Source: Rhizobium esperanzae (GTDB taxonomy: Bacteria; Pseudomonadota; Alphaproteobacteria; Rhizobiales; Rhizobiaceae). From it: a DNA stretch of 64,000 bases. Where the stretch lies: the NCBI RefSeq assembly GCF_014197615.1, contig NZ_JACIFY010000022.1, positions 43,949-107,948 of the forward strand. The letters run 5' to 3'. The notes beneath the pieces were generated by a model that saw only the letters and a list, made by a program, of their open reading frames with translations, made no database searches and had not been told where the DNA came from. Of this stretch, positions 42,171 to 50,931 are shown piece after piece. A program made the translations under genes and the position numbers. The first letter of the stretch is position 1, and each line of letters opens with the position of its first letter.

Positions 42171-42377
42171 ATGCAAATGGCTGAAATCATCCCCTTTCCA
42201 AATCCGGTTCCCAGCACGTCGATGGAGCTTCACGACTCGCAGGCCTCGGGCCAACCGGCCGACGATCCGGAGATGGATCAGATCCTCCAGGCGCGTGCCC
42301 GGATCCGAAACGTTTTGGACGAACTCGATAGACTAACCGGCGCGCTGCAAGCCTGCTCCCCGCTGCCGGGGGTATAG
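42171..42377 (+). CDS. small hypothetical protein
   Basis: About 68 residues beginning MQMAEIIPFPNPVPST, acidic, with a helical C-terminal half (MDQILQARARIRNVLDELDRLTGALQAC). The AEIIPFP start recurs in small rhizobial proteins, which is the reason to believe it. No good ribosome site is visible. Convergent with the ECF sigma gene. Confidence 0.45.
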   Translation: MQMAEIIPFPNPVPSTSMELHDSQASGQPADDPEMDQILQARARIRNVLDELDRLTGALQACSPLPGV

Positions 42378-42431
42378 GGGCGACCATTGTTGCCCGGCGG
42401 GCCGGCGAGTATGAGATCTTGTTGCGAGATG

Positions 42432-43142
42432 TCATGTCGGCTGCTGAAGGGCCGTAATGACGCGATCGGCCATGGAAGCGCAGCGGGCGCCATCGAAGGG
42501 GAACAGCGCCTGGAATGCGCCGGAGAGCCGTTTTTCGATCGACTGACGCATCATCTTTCGTGCCCGGTGCAGCCGTGTCCTGGCGGTTTCGGGCCTGATG
42601 CCGAGAGAGGATGCAGCCTCTTCGGTGCTCATGCCTTCGACATCACGCAGCACGAAGATGGCGCGAAAATCAGCCGGCAGTTCGTCGACTGCATGTTCGA
42701 GGAGCTGGCGCGCCTGGCTCCGCGACAGCTCGGTTTCCGGATCGGTTGCGGAGAGTGAGGACGGAAACTGAAGCACTTCGCCGCCCGGCGACGTCGTCTG
42801 CATGTCGATTTCCTCGAGCGTGGTGGTGTTCTTCTGTCGGCGCACACGGCCGAGCGCCTCGTTGAGCGTGATCCGGGTCAGCCATGTCGAAAGTTCGGCC
42901 TCGCCGCGGAACGTCGCCAGATTGGTGAAGGCCTTGATATAGGCGGCCTGCACGACGTCTTCCGCCTCCCCATCGTTGCGGATGACGGCGCGCGCGGTGC
43001 GGAACAGACGCTGGTTGTGGCGCTGGACGATGGCCCGAATGGCGGGTTCGTCGCCCTGCTTCGCGAGGGGCACGAGTTCGGTGTCCGATAGCGTCGATAT
43101 GTGCTGCCGGTGTCGCGCGACCGGAACCGGAATGGCTGCCAT
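42432..43142 (-). CDS. ECF RNA polymerase sigma factor
   Basis: 236 residues. Region 2: PAIRAIVQRHNQRLFRTARAVIRNDGEAEDVVQAAYIKAFTNLATFRGEAELSTWLTRITLNEAL. Region 4: LPADFRAIFVLRDVEGMSTEEAASSLGIRPETARTRLHRARKMMR. It has a long linker and a 30-residue C-terminal tail (AFQALFPFDGARCASMADRVI) that may act as an internal regulatory extension. It is the last gene of an operon with a cupredoxin and a DUF4142 protein; no zinc anti-sigma gene is adjacent, which is unusual for this group. Confidence 0.92.
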   Translation of the reverse strand: MAAIPVPVARHRQHISTLSDTELVPLAKQGDEPAIRAIVQRHNQRLFRTARAVIRNDGEAEDVVQAAYIKAFTNLATFRGEAELSTWLTRITLNEALGRVRRQKNTTTLEEIDMQTTSPGGEVLQFPSSLSATDPETELSRSQARQLLEHAVDELPADFRAIFVLRDVEGMSTEEAASSLGIRPETARTRLHRARKMMRQSIEKRLSGAFQALFPFDGARCASMADRVITALQQPT

Positions 43143-43176
43143 GGAAATCTCCGCGTTGTTCGATCGGAGCCCGACC

Positions 43177-43503
43177 CTACGGCCGGGCGTCCAGTTTGCC
43201 CGTCATGGCCGGATGAAAACGGCAATAGAAATCGACAGCTCCCGCCCGGTTGACCGTCATCCGCGCTTCCGATTTCGGCGGCAGATCGATATCGAAACTT
43301 TTGTCGCGGGCCGTCGCCGTATGCCGGAATATATCATCGTTTCGCCAGATGATCACATCGCCGACACGCAGCTCGGCAGGTGCTGAGCCGAATTTCATGC
43401 CCGCGATGGTGACCTGATATTCCCCCGCCGAAGCGGCCCCGGCGCTCGCCCACAGCAGCGCAAACAGCAGGGGAAGCCGCAGCACCTTGATAAGTCGGCC
43501 CAT
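43177..43503 (-). CDS. small periplasmic blue-copper protein (amicyanin-like cupredoxin)
   Basis: 108 residues with signal peptide (LPLLFALLWASAGAASA). The fold is a single cupredoxin domain. Predicted type 1 copper ligands are His 61 (RHTAT), Cys 94, His 97 and Met 100 in YCRFHPAM; the Cys-x2-His-x2-Met spacing is that of amicyanin and short plastocyanin-like proteins. Likely a periplasmic electron carrier or copper/oxidant handler. Encoded between the DUF4142 protein and the ECF sigma factor, with gaps of 7 and 34 bases. Confidence 0.88.
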   Translation of the reverse strand: MGRLIKVLRLPLLFALLWASAGAASAGEYQVTIAGMKFGSAPAELRVGDVIIWRNDDIFRHTATARDKSFDIDLPPKSEARMTVNRAGAVDFYCRFHPAMTGKLDARP

Positions 43504-43510
43504 CGCTGGC

Positions 43511-44032
43511 CTACTTGATCATCGAAGCGAGATGCTCGGCATGCATCTGATGCTGCTTGAACAGGGTCAGGCCCGTTTCCAGCAGCGACTTCAGCTCTTT
43601 ATTCTGAGCCGAAGGGATCAGCACCTTGGCGAGCGCATCGTTGACCGACTTGTGATAGGCGACCTCGTTTTCGACATAGGCCTTGTCGAAGGCTGCGCCG
43701 TCGAGGGCGCCGAGCGTCGTCAGTTCCTTGCTCGCCTGGGTCGAGAGCGACTGGCTGATCTTGTTGTCCTCCGGCGTCACCTTCAGCTTCTTGACGAGCG
43801 CGAGCGCCTGATCGTTGACGGCCTTGTGATCGCGCTCCATGGTCTTGGCGAATTCGATGACCTCGGCATTCTTGCTCTTCTTCAGCGCCTGCTCCGCGGC
43901 AGTGACATCGATCTGCCCGGCCGTATAGGCGATATGGGCGATCTGAGGGTCGGTCGGCTTGGCATCGGCGGCGATCGAGGCGGTGCCGAGCGACGCTGCG
44001 ATGAAGGTTGCGCCGAGAATTTGCTTGAACAT
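43511..44032 (-). CDS. DUF4142 ferritin-like periplasmic protein
   Basis: 173 residues. Signal peptide (MFKQILGATFIAASLGTASIA, cut near ADA) then the all-helical DUF4142 domain: DPQIAHIAYTAGQIDVTAAEQALKKSKNAEVIEFAKTMERDHKAVNDQALALVKKL and the C-terminal EVAYHKSVNDAL and KQHQMHAEHLASMI with His/Glu residues placed as in ferritin-like four-helix bundles. First gene of the cupredoxin/ECF operon. Start chosen at the ATG with AAGGAGACAG in front. Function unknown; often linked to envelope or oxidative stress. Confidence 0.88.
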   Translation of the reverse strand: MFKQILGATFIAASLGTASIAADAKPTDPQIAHIAYTAGQIDVTAAEQALKKSKNAEVIEFAKTMERDHKAVNDQALALVKKLKVTPEDNKISQSLSTQASKELTTLGALDGAAFDKAYVENEVAYHKSVNDALAKVLIPSAQNKELKSLLETGLTLFKQHQMHAEHLASMIK

Positions 44033-44408
44033 GATCTGTCTCCTTTGTCGGATGGAAGCGAGCATTGGATGCAGATCGATCGAAAAGGTTCCCGGAAATT
44101 TTCGAAGCGGGAAGCGGCTGTCGGCCATAGCCGGACCTGCCGCTTGCAGGCCGCCGTCCTAAGCAAAATACGCCGGTCCTATCCGTTTCGCGCGCCAAAG
44201 ATCCGGTCGCGGCAAGGCCGAAGGGTTTTTTTAAGCGTTGCCGCATTGGATGGGGTCGCGCGCTGCGGGCCGGGATAACCCGTCCGGCTGACGCAGCGGC
44301 GGGGGTCCAGCAGGCATATGGGAAACGACATGATAGATCGCAATTGTGCGCTTATGATCCGCGGCGGGTCATGCGGCTGCGGTGCATTGCGCTGAGGCTT
44401 GGGTGGGC
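44033..44408. other. 376-base divergent promoter region
   Basis: Between the DUF4142 operon (leftward) and a HAMP-type gene (rightward). On the minus strand GGGAACC about 60 bases before the DUF4142 start could be an ECF -35 element, but the -10 is not convincing. A T-run follows a GC-rich stretch near 44221-44232. No gene seen. Confidence 0.4.
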
Positions 44409-44984
44409 ATGGTCGAGATAACGAACGGCTCCGGGCGGAACAAGACGTACCAGGATCGAGATTCTGAAGATCCCGCAACGATGGAAGCGTCAGCCGACCT
44501 CAGCGATCAGAAAGCCAGGTTCTGCGCCGAGATCGCAGCCTTGGCGACGGCTGTCATGGGCGGAGATCTGACGCGGCGCATGCATGCCGATTATGCAGAC
44601 CCGGATCTTGGCCGTTCGTCCGCCATCCTCAACCAGCTGATCGCTTCGATCGGCGATAATTTGCAAGATTTCAACGATGCAATGGCCGCTCTCGCCCAGG
44701 GAGATTTGCATCGCCGCGTGCGGGAGAAGCACCGCGGCGCCTTCGGGCCGTTGCAGAAGAATTTCAATCTGGCCATTGCAACGGTGCGTACGGTGCTGGG
44801 AGAGCAGGGTTCGGATCAGTTTACCGACAAGGCTGCGAAATTTCGCCGGATGCTGACGGCTTTCACGCGGGATGAGACCGTTTTCGCAATTCGCATCTCC
44901 GATGAGGATTCGCGGCCCATTCCTTCGCCTCCCCACGATCTGTGGCTGAAGCTCGCCGACGCATTGGATGGTTTCTCGGTCTAG
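44409..44984 (+). CDS. stand-alone HAMP-type cytosolic protein related to chemoreceptors
   Basis: 191 residues, no membrane helix, no MA or kinase domain. The centre is a tandem HAMP-like unit as found between sensor and signalling parts of rhizobial chemoreceptors: ALATAVMGGDLTRRMHADYADPDLGRSSAILNQLIASIGDNLQDFNDAMAALAQGDLHRRVREKHRGAFGPLQKNFNLAIATV. The last 60 residues (FTDKAAKFRRMLTAFTRDETVFAIRISDEDSRPIPSPPHDLWLKLADAL) are unrelated to chemoreceptors. It may be a degenerate receptor or a dedicated partner that competes with HAMP dimers. Confidence 0.72.
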   Translation: MVEITNGSGRNKTYQDRDSEDPATMEASADLSDQKARFCAEIAALATAVMGGDLTRRMHADYADPDLGRSSAILNQLIASIGDNLQDFNDAMAALAQGDLHRRVREKHRGAFGPLQKNFNLAIATVRTVLGEQGSDQFTDKAAKFRRMLTAFTRDETVFAIRISDEDSRPIPSPPHDLWLKLADALDGFSV

Positions 44985-45109
44985 AGCATGTCGCGCAAAA
45001 GTGTGCAGCGGTCTTGCGGCAACGACATGCGGAAAACAAAGACCTAAAGCGGCTAAGAGCGAACCTGAAAGATCGCGACGCGCTTTAGTCCATCGAAGCA
45101 GGCGAGCGA

Positions 45110-47368
45110 TCAGCCTGCCCCTGTCAGTCCCTTGTCCTTCATGCTGCAAAATTCGATCAGCTGCTGCGAGCTCATCGGCCGCGCCAGGGCGTAACCCTGC
45201 AGCAGATGGCAACCGAGATCCTTCAGGATCTTCGCATGTTCCATTGTCTCCACGCCCTCGGCAACGATGTCGATGTTCTGTGACCGGCCGATTTCGATGA
45301 TCGAGGAGACCAGGCGGCGCTGAGAGGGAGAGGCGATGATCGGCTTGATGATCTCCCGATCGATCTTCAGCCTGCGGGGCTCAAATCGAAGCAGGCTGAC
45401 GATGCTGGCATGGTCGGTGCCGAAATCATCGATCTCGATTTCAATGCCAAGCTGTTTGACGGCGGGAATGATCTCGCTGAGAACGGGTTGAAGATGGTCG
45501 AAGGAGATTGTCTCGAGCAGCTCGAAACAGAGACGGCCCTTCGCAACCGGAAGCGCGGAGAGCTCGGCCAGCAGATCGGCCTGCGCCAGCCGGCGCGCCG
45601 ATATATTCACCGAGACGCGCGGGATCTGCATTCCCAGGCTGTCCCATCGCGTCAGCTCGAACAGCGCCTTTTGCAGGATCAGCCTGTCCATGTCGCCGCT
45701 GCGCCCAAGCTTTTCGGCGACATCGAGAAATGCGTTCGGGCCGAGCAGACCCTTTCGCGGATGATCCCAGCGGGCAAGGGCCTCGACGCCGGCGATCGCC
45801 AATGTATTGGCATCGAATTGCGGCTGGAAGAATGCCACGAGTTCGTCGCTGTCGAGCGCATGATCGAATTCATCCGCCAGTTCTTTCGACTGGATCGCCG
45901 CGCTGCGCAGTTCCTCGGTGAAAATTGCCGCGCGGCCGCGGCCCGTCTTCTTCGCCTCGTAGAGAGCCAGATCGGCATTCAGAAGCAGTTGACCGAGGTC
46001 GCGCCCGCGCCCCTGTTCGGTTTCCCAGGCGACGCCGGCGCTCGCACCGACAACGCACTCCGCACCATCGATGAAGAGGGGCTGCTCGAGCGTCTCGACA
46101 ATCTGCTGGACCAGTCCGTTGGCTTTCGGCGCGGGATCGCTGCTCCAGCTGGCGAAGATGAACTCGTCGCCACCGATCCGAGCCGCGACATCGGTCGGAC
46201 CGGCGAGGTCAGCAAGGCGCAAAGCCGTCGTCTGCAACACCGTGTCGCCTCCGGCATGGCCTTTGGTGTCGTTGATCTCCTTGAAACGATCGAGATCGAT
46301 ATGGATCAGGATCAGGCAATCGTCCGCGCCCGGTCTTTGCGGCTGCGCGATCATCCGGTCGATAAACCGTCGATTGGGAAGCCCGGTCAGGGCATCGTGC
46401 AACGACAGATATTCCAGCCTCTGGCGGGCGCGAACGAGTTTTTTCTTGTGCAGGCGAAGCTTTTCGATGGTTCTCTGGCGTGATTTGGTGAGGAAGCCGA
46501 CCCAGATCATCGGCGCGACGACGCACAGCGACAGCAGGCTCGCATAGAACTCGAAAATGCCGATCCCGTTATACGGAGCCCATCCGTGTTTGGGCACGGC
46601 GACGAGGGTCCATCGGCCATAGGTCATGTCGACGGAGGTCACGACCGGCTGCTTCGAAAAAGTGTCCAGGCTGCCGAGAAAAACTTGTTTGGGCGAATCC
46701 GGCTCCGGTACGGTGCTGATGGCGATCTCAAGCTCGCTCGAGCCAAGGCCGCTTTCCCCGTAAAGTCTCGGAATATCGACGATGCCGGAGAGAAGTCCCC
46801 AAAAGACCTGGCTCGTTCCGTCATTGATATAGATCGGGCACCTGACGACGAAAGCCGTTCCACCCTGGACAAGCTCCACCGGGCCTGTCAGCACGATATT
46901 GTGGGTGTTGCGCGCCAGCATCGCGGCAGGCCGCTGCTTTTCGTTCGTCCGGTAATCGAGGCCGATCGCCTTTTCATTGCCTTTTTCCGGATAGACCCAT
47001 TTGACCACCATGCCGGGTGCGGCGGCAAAACTGCGCAATTGTGAATCGGGCTGCAGGATCTCAGCCGCAAGTTTGGAAAATGCCGCCTGGCCCATCTCCG
47101 GATTGACGGCGATCCCCGCCGCCAGGCCCTGCAGCAGCTTCACATTGCCGTTGAGGTTGGTCTGGAGCCGGGAGGATATGGTGGCCAGCTCGCCGGCGAC
47201 CCCCGCGCGTTCATCGGCGAGCGATCGTTCCAGCCGCCAGTTCGTTGCCACCCAGACGACGATGACGGCGATGGCCGCCGCAAATATTGCCGGAGCAAAT
47301 GCGCTGGTGTGGCGCATGATAGCGCCCACAAAGCCGCGCGCTACCTTTGGATGTCTTCGAAACTTCAT
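45110..47368 (-). CDS. membrane CHASE-GGDEF-EAL protein
   Basis: 752 residues. Helix near residues 27-43, a periplasmic CHASE-type domain of about 220 residues (VAGELATISSRLQTNLNGNVKLLQGLAAGIAVNPEM ... GLDYRTNEKQRPAAMLARNTHNIVLTGPVELVQGGTAFVVRCPIY), a second helix near 285 (FYASLLSLCVVAPMIWVGFLT), then GGDEF (ARIGGDEFIFASW, intact) and EAL (GVEALARWDHP, ELLETISF, IDDFGTDHASIVSL, VAEGVET). CHASE domains bind small extracellular ligands such as cytokinin-like or peptide signals. Motif details suggest both activities are possible. Confidence 0.92.
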   Translation of the reverse strand: MKFRRHPKVARGFVGAIMRHTSAFAPAIFAAAIAVIVVWVATNWRLERSLADERAGVAGELATISSRLQTNLNGNVKLLQGLAAGIAVNPEMGQAAFSKLAAEILQPDSQLRSFAAAPGMVVKWVYPEKGNEKAIGLDYRTNEKQRPAAMLARNTHNIVLTGPVELVQGGTAFVVRCPIYINDGTSQVFWGLLSGIVDIPRLYGESGLGSSELEIAISTVPEPDSPKQVFLGSLDTFSKQPVVTSVDMTYGRWTLVAVPKHGWAPYNGIGIFEFYASLLSLCVVAPMIWVGFLTKSRQRTIEKLRLHKKKLVRARQRLEYLSLHDALTGLPNRRFIDRMIAQPQRPGADDCLILIHIDLDRFKEINDTKGHAGGDTVLQTTALRLADLAGPTDVAARIGGDEFIFASWSSDPAPKANGLVQQIVETLEQPLFIDGAECVVGASAGVAWETEQGRGRDLGQLLLNADLALYEAKKTGRGRAAIFTEELRSAAIQSKELADEFDHALDSDELVAFFQPQFDANTLAIAGVEALARWDHPRKGLLGPNAFLDVAEKLGRSGDMDRLILQKALFELTRWDSLGMQIPRVSVNISARRLAQADLLAELSALPVAKGRLCFELLETISFDHLQPVLSEIIPAVKQLGIEIEIDDFGTDHASIVSLLRFEPRRLKIDREIIKPIIASPSQRRLVSSIIEIGRSQNIDIVAEGVETMEHAKILKDLGCHLLQGYALARPMSSQQLIEFCSMKDKGLTGAG

Positions 47369-47523
47369 CAGGTCGCCAGTGCAGATAACAGGCGCCTACC
47401 CTTGCACAGTTTGTTTAAGGCAACGCTAAACCCGACAAGGCACGATCGGGCAACGCTTCTTTTTGACCTGGATCGTGAAGCGCCCCGCCCCAACTCCTGG
47501 AGCGAAGGCGCTTTAGGTTCGGG

Positions 47524-47559
47524 TAAAACGCGCCGCAACCGCGATGGCCGCTGCGGCGC
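47524..47559 (-). terminator. rho-independent terminator of the aromatic-oxidation operon
   Basis: On the minus strand GCGCCGCA (47559-47552) pairs with TGCGGCGC (47537-47530) and is followed by GTTTTACCC. It lies about 45 bases after the stop of the last gene of the leftward eight-gene operon. Confidence 0.65.
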
Positions 47560-47601
47560 TCATGATTTTCAATAGTTTCGGGCGCCGAGCCGCAATGCCC
47601 C

Positions 47602-49050
47602 TCAGAAGGGATAATGCTGGGCGGAATCCTCGATGGTGATCCAGCGCAGGTCGGTGAATTCGGCGATTGCCGCCTTGCCGCCGAAGCGGCCGTAGCCGCT
47701 GCCCTTGACGCCGCCGAAGGGCATCTGCGCTTCATCGTGCAGCGTCGGGCCGTTGATGTGGCAGATGCCGGATTCGATGCGCGCCGCAACCGCCATCGCC
47801 CGCTGGATGTTGCGGCTGAAGACGGCGGATGACAGGCCGTATTCGGTGTCGTTGGCGATGCGGATGGCTTCCTCCTCACCGGCGACGCGAATGATCGGCT
47901 TGACCGGGCCGAAGGATTCTTCCGCATAGACGCGCATGTCGGGGGTGACGTGATCGAGCAGCGTCGCCTCGACCACCGTGCCGGAGCGTTTGCCGCCGGC
48001 CACGAGTTTTGCGCCCTTGGCGGTGGCATCGGTGATCAGCTCCTCCATCTTCCTGGCGGCGTCGAGGCTGATCAGCGAGCCGAGAACGACATGGCCGCGC
48101 GGGTCGCCGGCCGGCAGCTGGCCGGCGCGGGCGGCCAGCTTGGCAACGAACTGATCGGCGATTGCTGCGTCGACGATGATCCGCTCTGTCGACATGCAGA
48201 TCTGGCCCTGATGCATGAAGGCGCCGAAAATCGCGGCATTGACGGCGCCGTCGATATCGGCGTCGTCGAGAATGACCAGCGGCGCCTTGCCGCCGAGCTC
48301 GAGCAAAGCGGGTTTGAGATATTTGCCGCAGGTCTCGGCGATGATCCTGCCGACCTTGGTCGAGCCGGTGAAGTTCACCCGCCTGACGGCCGGATGGGCA
48401 ATGAGTGCGTTGACGATGTCAGGCGCATCCTCCGGCGCATTGGTCAGAACGTTGATGACGCCGGCCGGCAGGCCGGCTTCGGTCAGCACTGTCGCGATCA
48501 GCCGGTGGGTGCCCGGGCATTGTTCGGATGCCTTGAGGATGACGGTGTTGCCGCAGGCGATCGGCATGGCGATGGCGCGGGTGGCGAGGATGACGGGCGC
48601 ATTCCACGGCGCGATTGCCAGACACACGCCGGCCGCCTGGCGAACGCCCATGGAAAGCGAGCCGGGCTTGTCGGAAGGGATGATTTCGCCCGAAATCTGC
48701 GTCGTCATCGCGCCCGCCTCGCGCAGGATATTGGCGGCGAGCATGACGTTGAAGCCGGCCCAGGGCGCGGTGGCGCCGGTCTCCTCGATCATCAGCCGGG
48801 TAAATTCGGCCACTTTCGAATCCATGATGTCGGCGGCTTTCATCAGGATGGCGCGGCGCTGGCCGGGCCCGGTCTTCGACCAGGCGCCGAAGGCGGCGGA
48901 AGCGGCGTCGACGGCGGCCGCGACATCCTCGAGGCTGGCCGCGGCGGCGCGGCTCGCAAGCGTCTCGGTGAAGGGGTCGATCCGGTCATAGGTCCGGCCG
49001 CTGGAGGCTGCCCGGTCGGCGCCGTTTATGAGCAGGGAAATATTCATCAT
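47602..49050 (-). CDS. NAD-dependent aldehyde dehydrogenase (vanillin/salicylaldehyde-dehydrogenase-like), copy 1
   Basis: 482 residues. ALDH motifs: APWNAPVILATRAIAMPIACGNTVILKASE, FTGSTKVGRIIAE, the general base Glu in LLELGGKAPLVILDDADID, and the catalytic Cys in GQICMSTERII. The C-terminal MPFGGVKGSGYGRFGGKAAIAEFTDLRWITI is typical of aromatic-aldehyde dehydrogenases (vanillin, salicylaldehyde). Last gene of the operon, 17 bases after the SDR. A second ATG one codon in has a better distance from AGGAGA. Related closely to the first gene of the same operon. Confidence 0.88.
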   Translation of the reverse strand: MMNISLLINGADRAASSGRTYDRIDPFTETLASRAAAASLEDVAAAVDAASAAFGAWSKTGPGQRRAILMKAADIMDSKVAEFTRLMIEETGATAPWAGFNVMLAANILREAGAMTTQISGEIIPSDKPGSLSMGVRQAAGVCLAIAPWNAPVILATRAIAMPIACGNTVILKASEQCPGTHRLIATVLTEAGLPAGVINVLTNAPEDAPDIVNALIAHPAVRRVNFTGSTKVGRIIAETCGKYLKPALLELGGKAPLVILDDADIDGAVNAAIFGAFMHQGQICMSTERIIVDAAIADQFVAKLAARAGQLPAGDPRGHVVLGSLISLDAARKMEELITDATAKGAKLVAGGKRSGTVVEATLLDHVTPDMRVYAEESFGPVKPIIRVAGEEEAIRIANDTEYGLSSAVFSRNIQRAMAVAARIESGICHINGPTLHDEAQMPFGGVKGSGYGRFGGKAAIAEFTDLRWITIEDSAQHYPF

Positions 49051-49067
49051 GGGTCTCCTGGAAAGAA

Positions 49068-49853
49068 TTAGAAGCCGAGAACGTCGGCGTTGATGGAGGC
49101 TTCGAGGCCGCCGTCGGCGGCAAGATTGGCGCCGTTGATCCAGCGTCCGCCGTCCGAGCAGAGGAAGAGCACGGCGGGCGCGATGTCGGCCGATGTGCCG
49201 GCGCGGCCGACGCGGGTGATGTCGCTGTCGACCCTGGCGTCGCCGAGCACGGCGCGGAACTGCTTGAGGATCGGCGTTTCCACCGGCCCGGGGCTCACCG
49301 CATTGACGCGGATGCCGCGGTCCTTGAACAAGGGCTGGTGGGCCGCGCGCATGGTCCAGAGCAGCAGCAGTTCCTTGGAGAGCGGGTAGCCTTGCTCGTC
49401 CTTGAGGCCGTGTTCGGCGGCAACGGCCGCCACATCCGGAAAGCCTTCGATCGAGGTCAGCAATTTGGCCCGCTCGAGATTGGCGCGCCAGCCGTAACCG
49501 GCGATCGAGGCGACGTTGACGATAGCGCCGCCTTCGCGCAGGCGCGGTGCCACGGCTTCCGACAGCGCACGCAGCCCGTAGAAATTGACGGCGAGCGTCG
49601 AGACGACGCCGGTATTGCCGGAAAGGCCGGCGACATTGGCGAGCGCATCGAGGCGCGTCGGCAGCTGCGCGGCGATTTCGGCAACGCCCGATGGCGTGGA
49701 GAGATCGCCCTTGATGAAGGCGGCACTTCCATGTGCCGGTTCGCGCACATCGACGCCGATGACCTCGGCGCCCATCTGGCCGGCCAGATCAGCCGTTCGG
49801 GCGCCGATGCCGGAGGCGACGCCGGTCACCAGGATTGTTTTACCAAAAAGCAT
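49068..49853 (-). CDS. short-chain dehydrogenase, coniferyl-alcohol-dehydrogenase-like
   Basis: 261 residues. Cofactor motif TILVTGVASGIGARTADLAGQMGAEVIGVD, Asp for NAD preference (GVDVRE). The catalytic Tyr and Lys are in GYPLSKELLLLWTMRAAHQPLFKDRGIRVNAVSPGPVETPIL. The YxxSKE..L.WTMR stretch with ETPIL resembles coniferyl-alcohol dehydrogenases and related 3alpha-hydroxysteroid-type SDRs. With two aromatic-type aldehyde dehydrogenases in the operon, oxidation of a phenylpropenol to aldehyde and then acid is the likely route. Substrate assignment is inference. Confidence 0.82.
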   Translation of the reverse strand: MLFGKTILVTGVASGIGARTADLAGQMGAEVIGVDVREPAHGSAAFIKGDLSTPSGVAEIAAQLPTRLDALANVAGLSGNTGVVSTLAVNFYGLRALSEAVAPRLREGGAIVNVASIAGYGWRANLERAKLLTSIEGFPDVAAVAAEHGLKDEQGYPLSKELLLLWTMRAAHQPLFKDRGIRVNAVSPGPVETPILKQFRAVLGDARVDSDITRVGRAGTSADIAPAVLFLCSDGGRWINGANLAADGGLEASINADVLGF

Positions 49854-49893
49854 GGATTTCACCTTTCGCAAGAAAGCCAGTAAGCAGGTCGGT

Positions 49894-50931
49894 TCATTCT
49901 TTCCATTTGATTTTCGTCGGGCCGGGCAGTTTCAGCCGGTAGCCGACGGGCAGAAGCTGGAGGTTGAAACGGCGTTCGATTTCGCCCCAGAGGCCGCGCG
50001 GCAGGTAGAGCGAGAAGATCAGCGCGGTGGCGCCAAGCCCGATCAGATACCAGACGCCGGCCGAGCCGAAGAACGTCTCGATGACGAAGAACAGGATGGC
50101 CCCGAGGATGGCGCCCTCGAACTTGCCGATCCCGCCGACCAGCACCATGAAGATCATGTAGGCCGTCCACTGGACGCTGAAATAGGTCTTCGGCTGGAAG
50201 GTCGTGGCGGTCGCCAGCCACAGGCCGCCGGCAATCGCGATGCCGAAGGCGGCGAGCACGAAGAGCAGCCGCTTGGTGGCGGTCACCCGCACGCCGACCG
50301 AGGTCGCCGCCTCCTCATTGTCGCGGATCGCCTGCATCGCCGCACCCGCACGGCTGCGCATCAGCATGAAGAGCGCGCCGAGCAGGGCGGCCATGGATGC
50401 GAGCGCAAGCCAGTAGATCGCCGCCCGCCGCGTGCCGCTGTCATAGACATTGAGCGAAATCAGCGAGGTTCCGGTTTCCCCCTGGATCAGCCGGTCGAGA
50501 TTGACCAGCAGATGGGCGAGTTCGGCCACCACCCACATGCCGATCGCAAACTCGCCGCCCTTCAGCCGCAGCATGAACAGCGAAAGCGGGATCGACAGCG
50601 CCCCGGTCACGACTGCGGCGGCAAAGACCGAGACGAAGGGATCGAGCCCCGCATCGGCGAGCCGAATGGTGAAATAGGCGCCGAGGCCGAAGAACACCTG
50701 CTGGCCGACCGAGACCAGCCCGCCGAAACCGGCAAGCGCATTCCACATGGCGGCCAGGATCACATAGATGAATAGCGCCGTCATCCGGTCGATCGCACCG
50801 GCGCCGAGCACGGCAGGCGCAAGGATCAGCAAGGCAAACACCGCGGCCATGGAGCCAAGCGCCACCCGCGACGAGGTCGTCCAGCGCTCGATCGATATTC
50901 CGTTGGAGGCGAAGCTCGTATTGGGGCTCAT
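49894..50931 (-). CDS. branched-chain-type ABC permease (LivM family)
   Basis: 345 residues with nine or ten helices. LivM landmarks: ALAGFGGLVSVGQQVFFGLGAYFTIRLADAG near the N-terminal third and FGIAIAGGLWLATATTFQPKTYFSVQWTAYMIFMVLVGGIGKFEGAILGAILFFVIE, with the EAA-like MQAIRDNEEAATSVGVRVTATK between. The start overlaps the LivH stop (ATGA). The C-terminal tail (LYLPRGLWGEIERRFNLQLLPV) is usual for the family. Part of a HAAT-type importer, here probably for an aromatic acid or alcohol, not branched-chain amino acids. Confidence 0.92.
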   Translation of the reverse strand: MSPNTSFASNGISIERWTTSSRVALGSMAAVFALLILAPAVLGAGAIDRMTALFIYVILAAMWNALAGFGGLVSVGQQVFFGLGAYFTIRLADAGLDPFVSVFAAAVVTGALSIPLSLFMLRLKGGEFAIGMWVVAELAHLLVNLDRLIQGETGTSLISLNVYDSGTRRAAIYWLALASMAALLGALFMLMRSRAGAAMQAIRDNEEAATSVGVRVTATKRLLFVLAAFGIAIAGGLWLATATTFQPKTYFSVQWTAYMIFMVLVGGIGKFEGAILGAILFFVIETFFGSAGVWYLIGLGATALIFSLYLPRGLWGEIERRFNLQLLPVGYRLKLPGPTKIKWKE

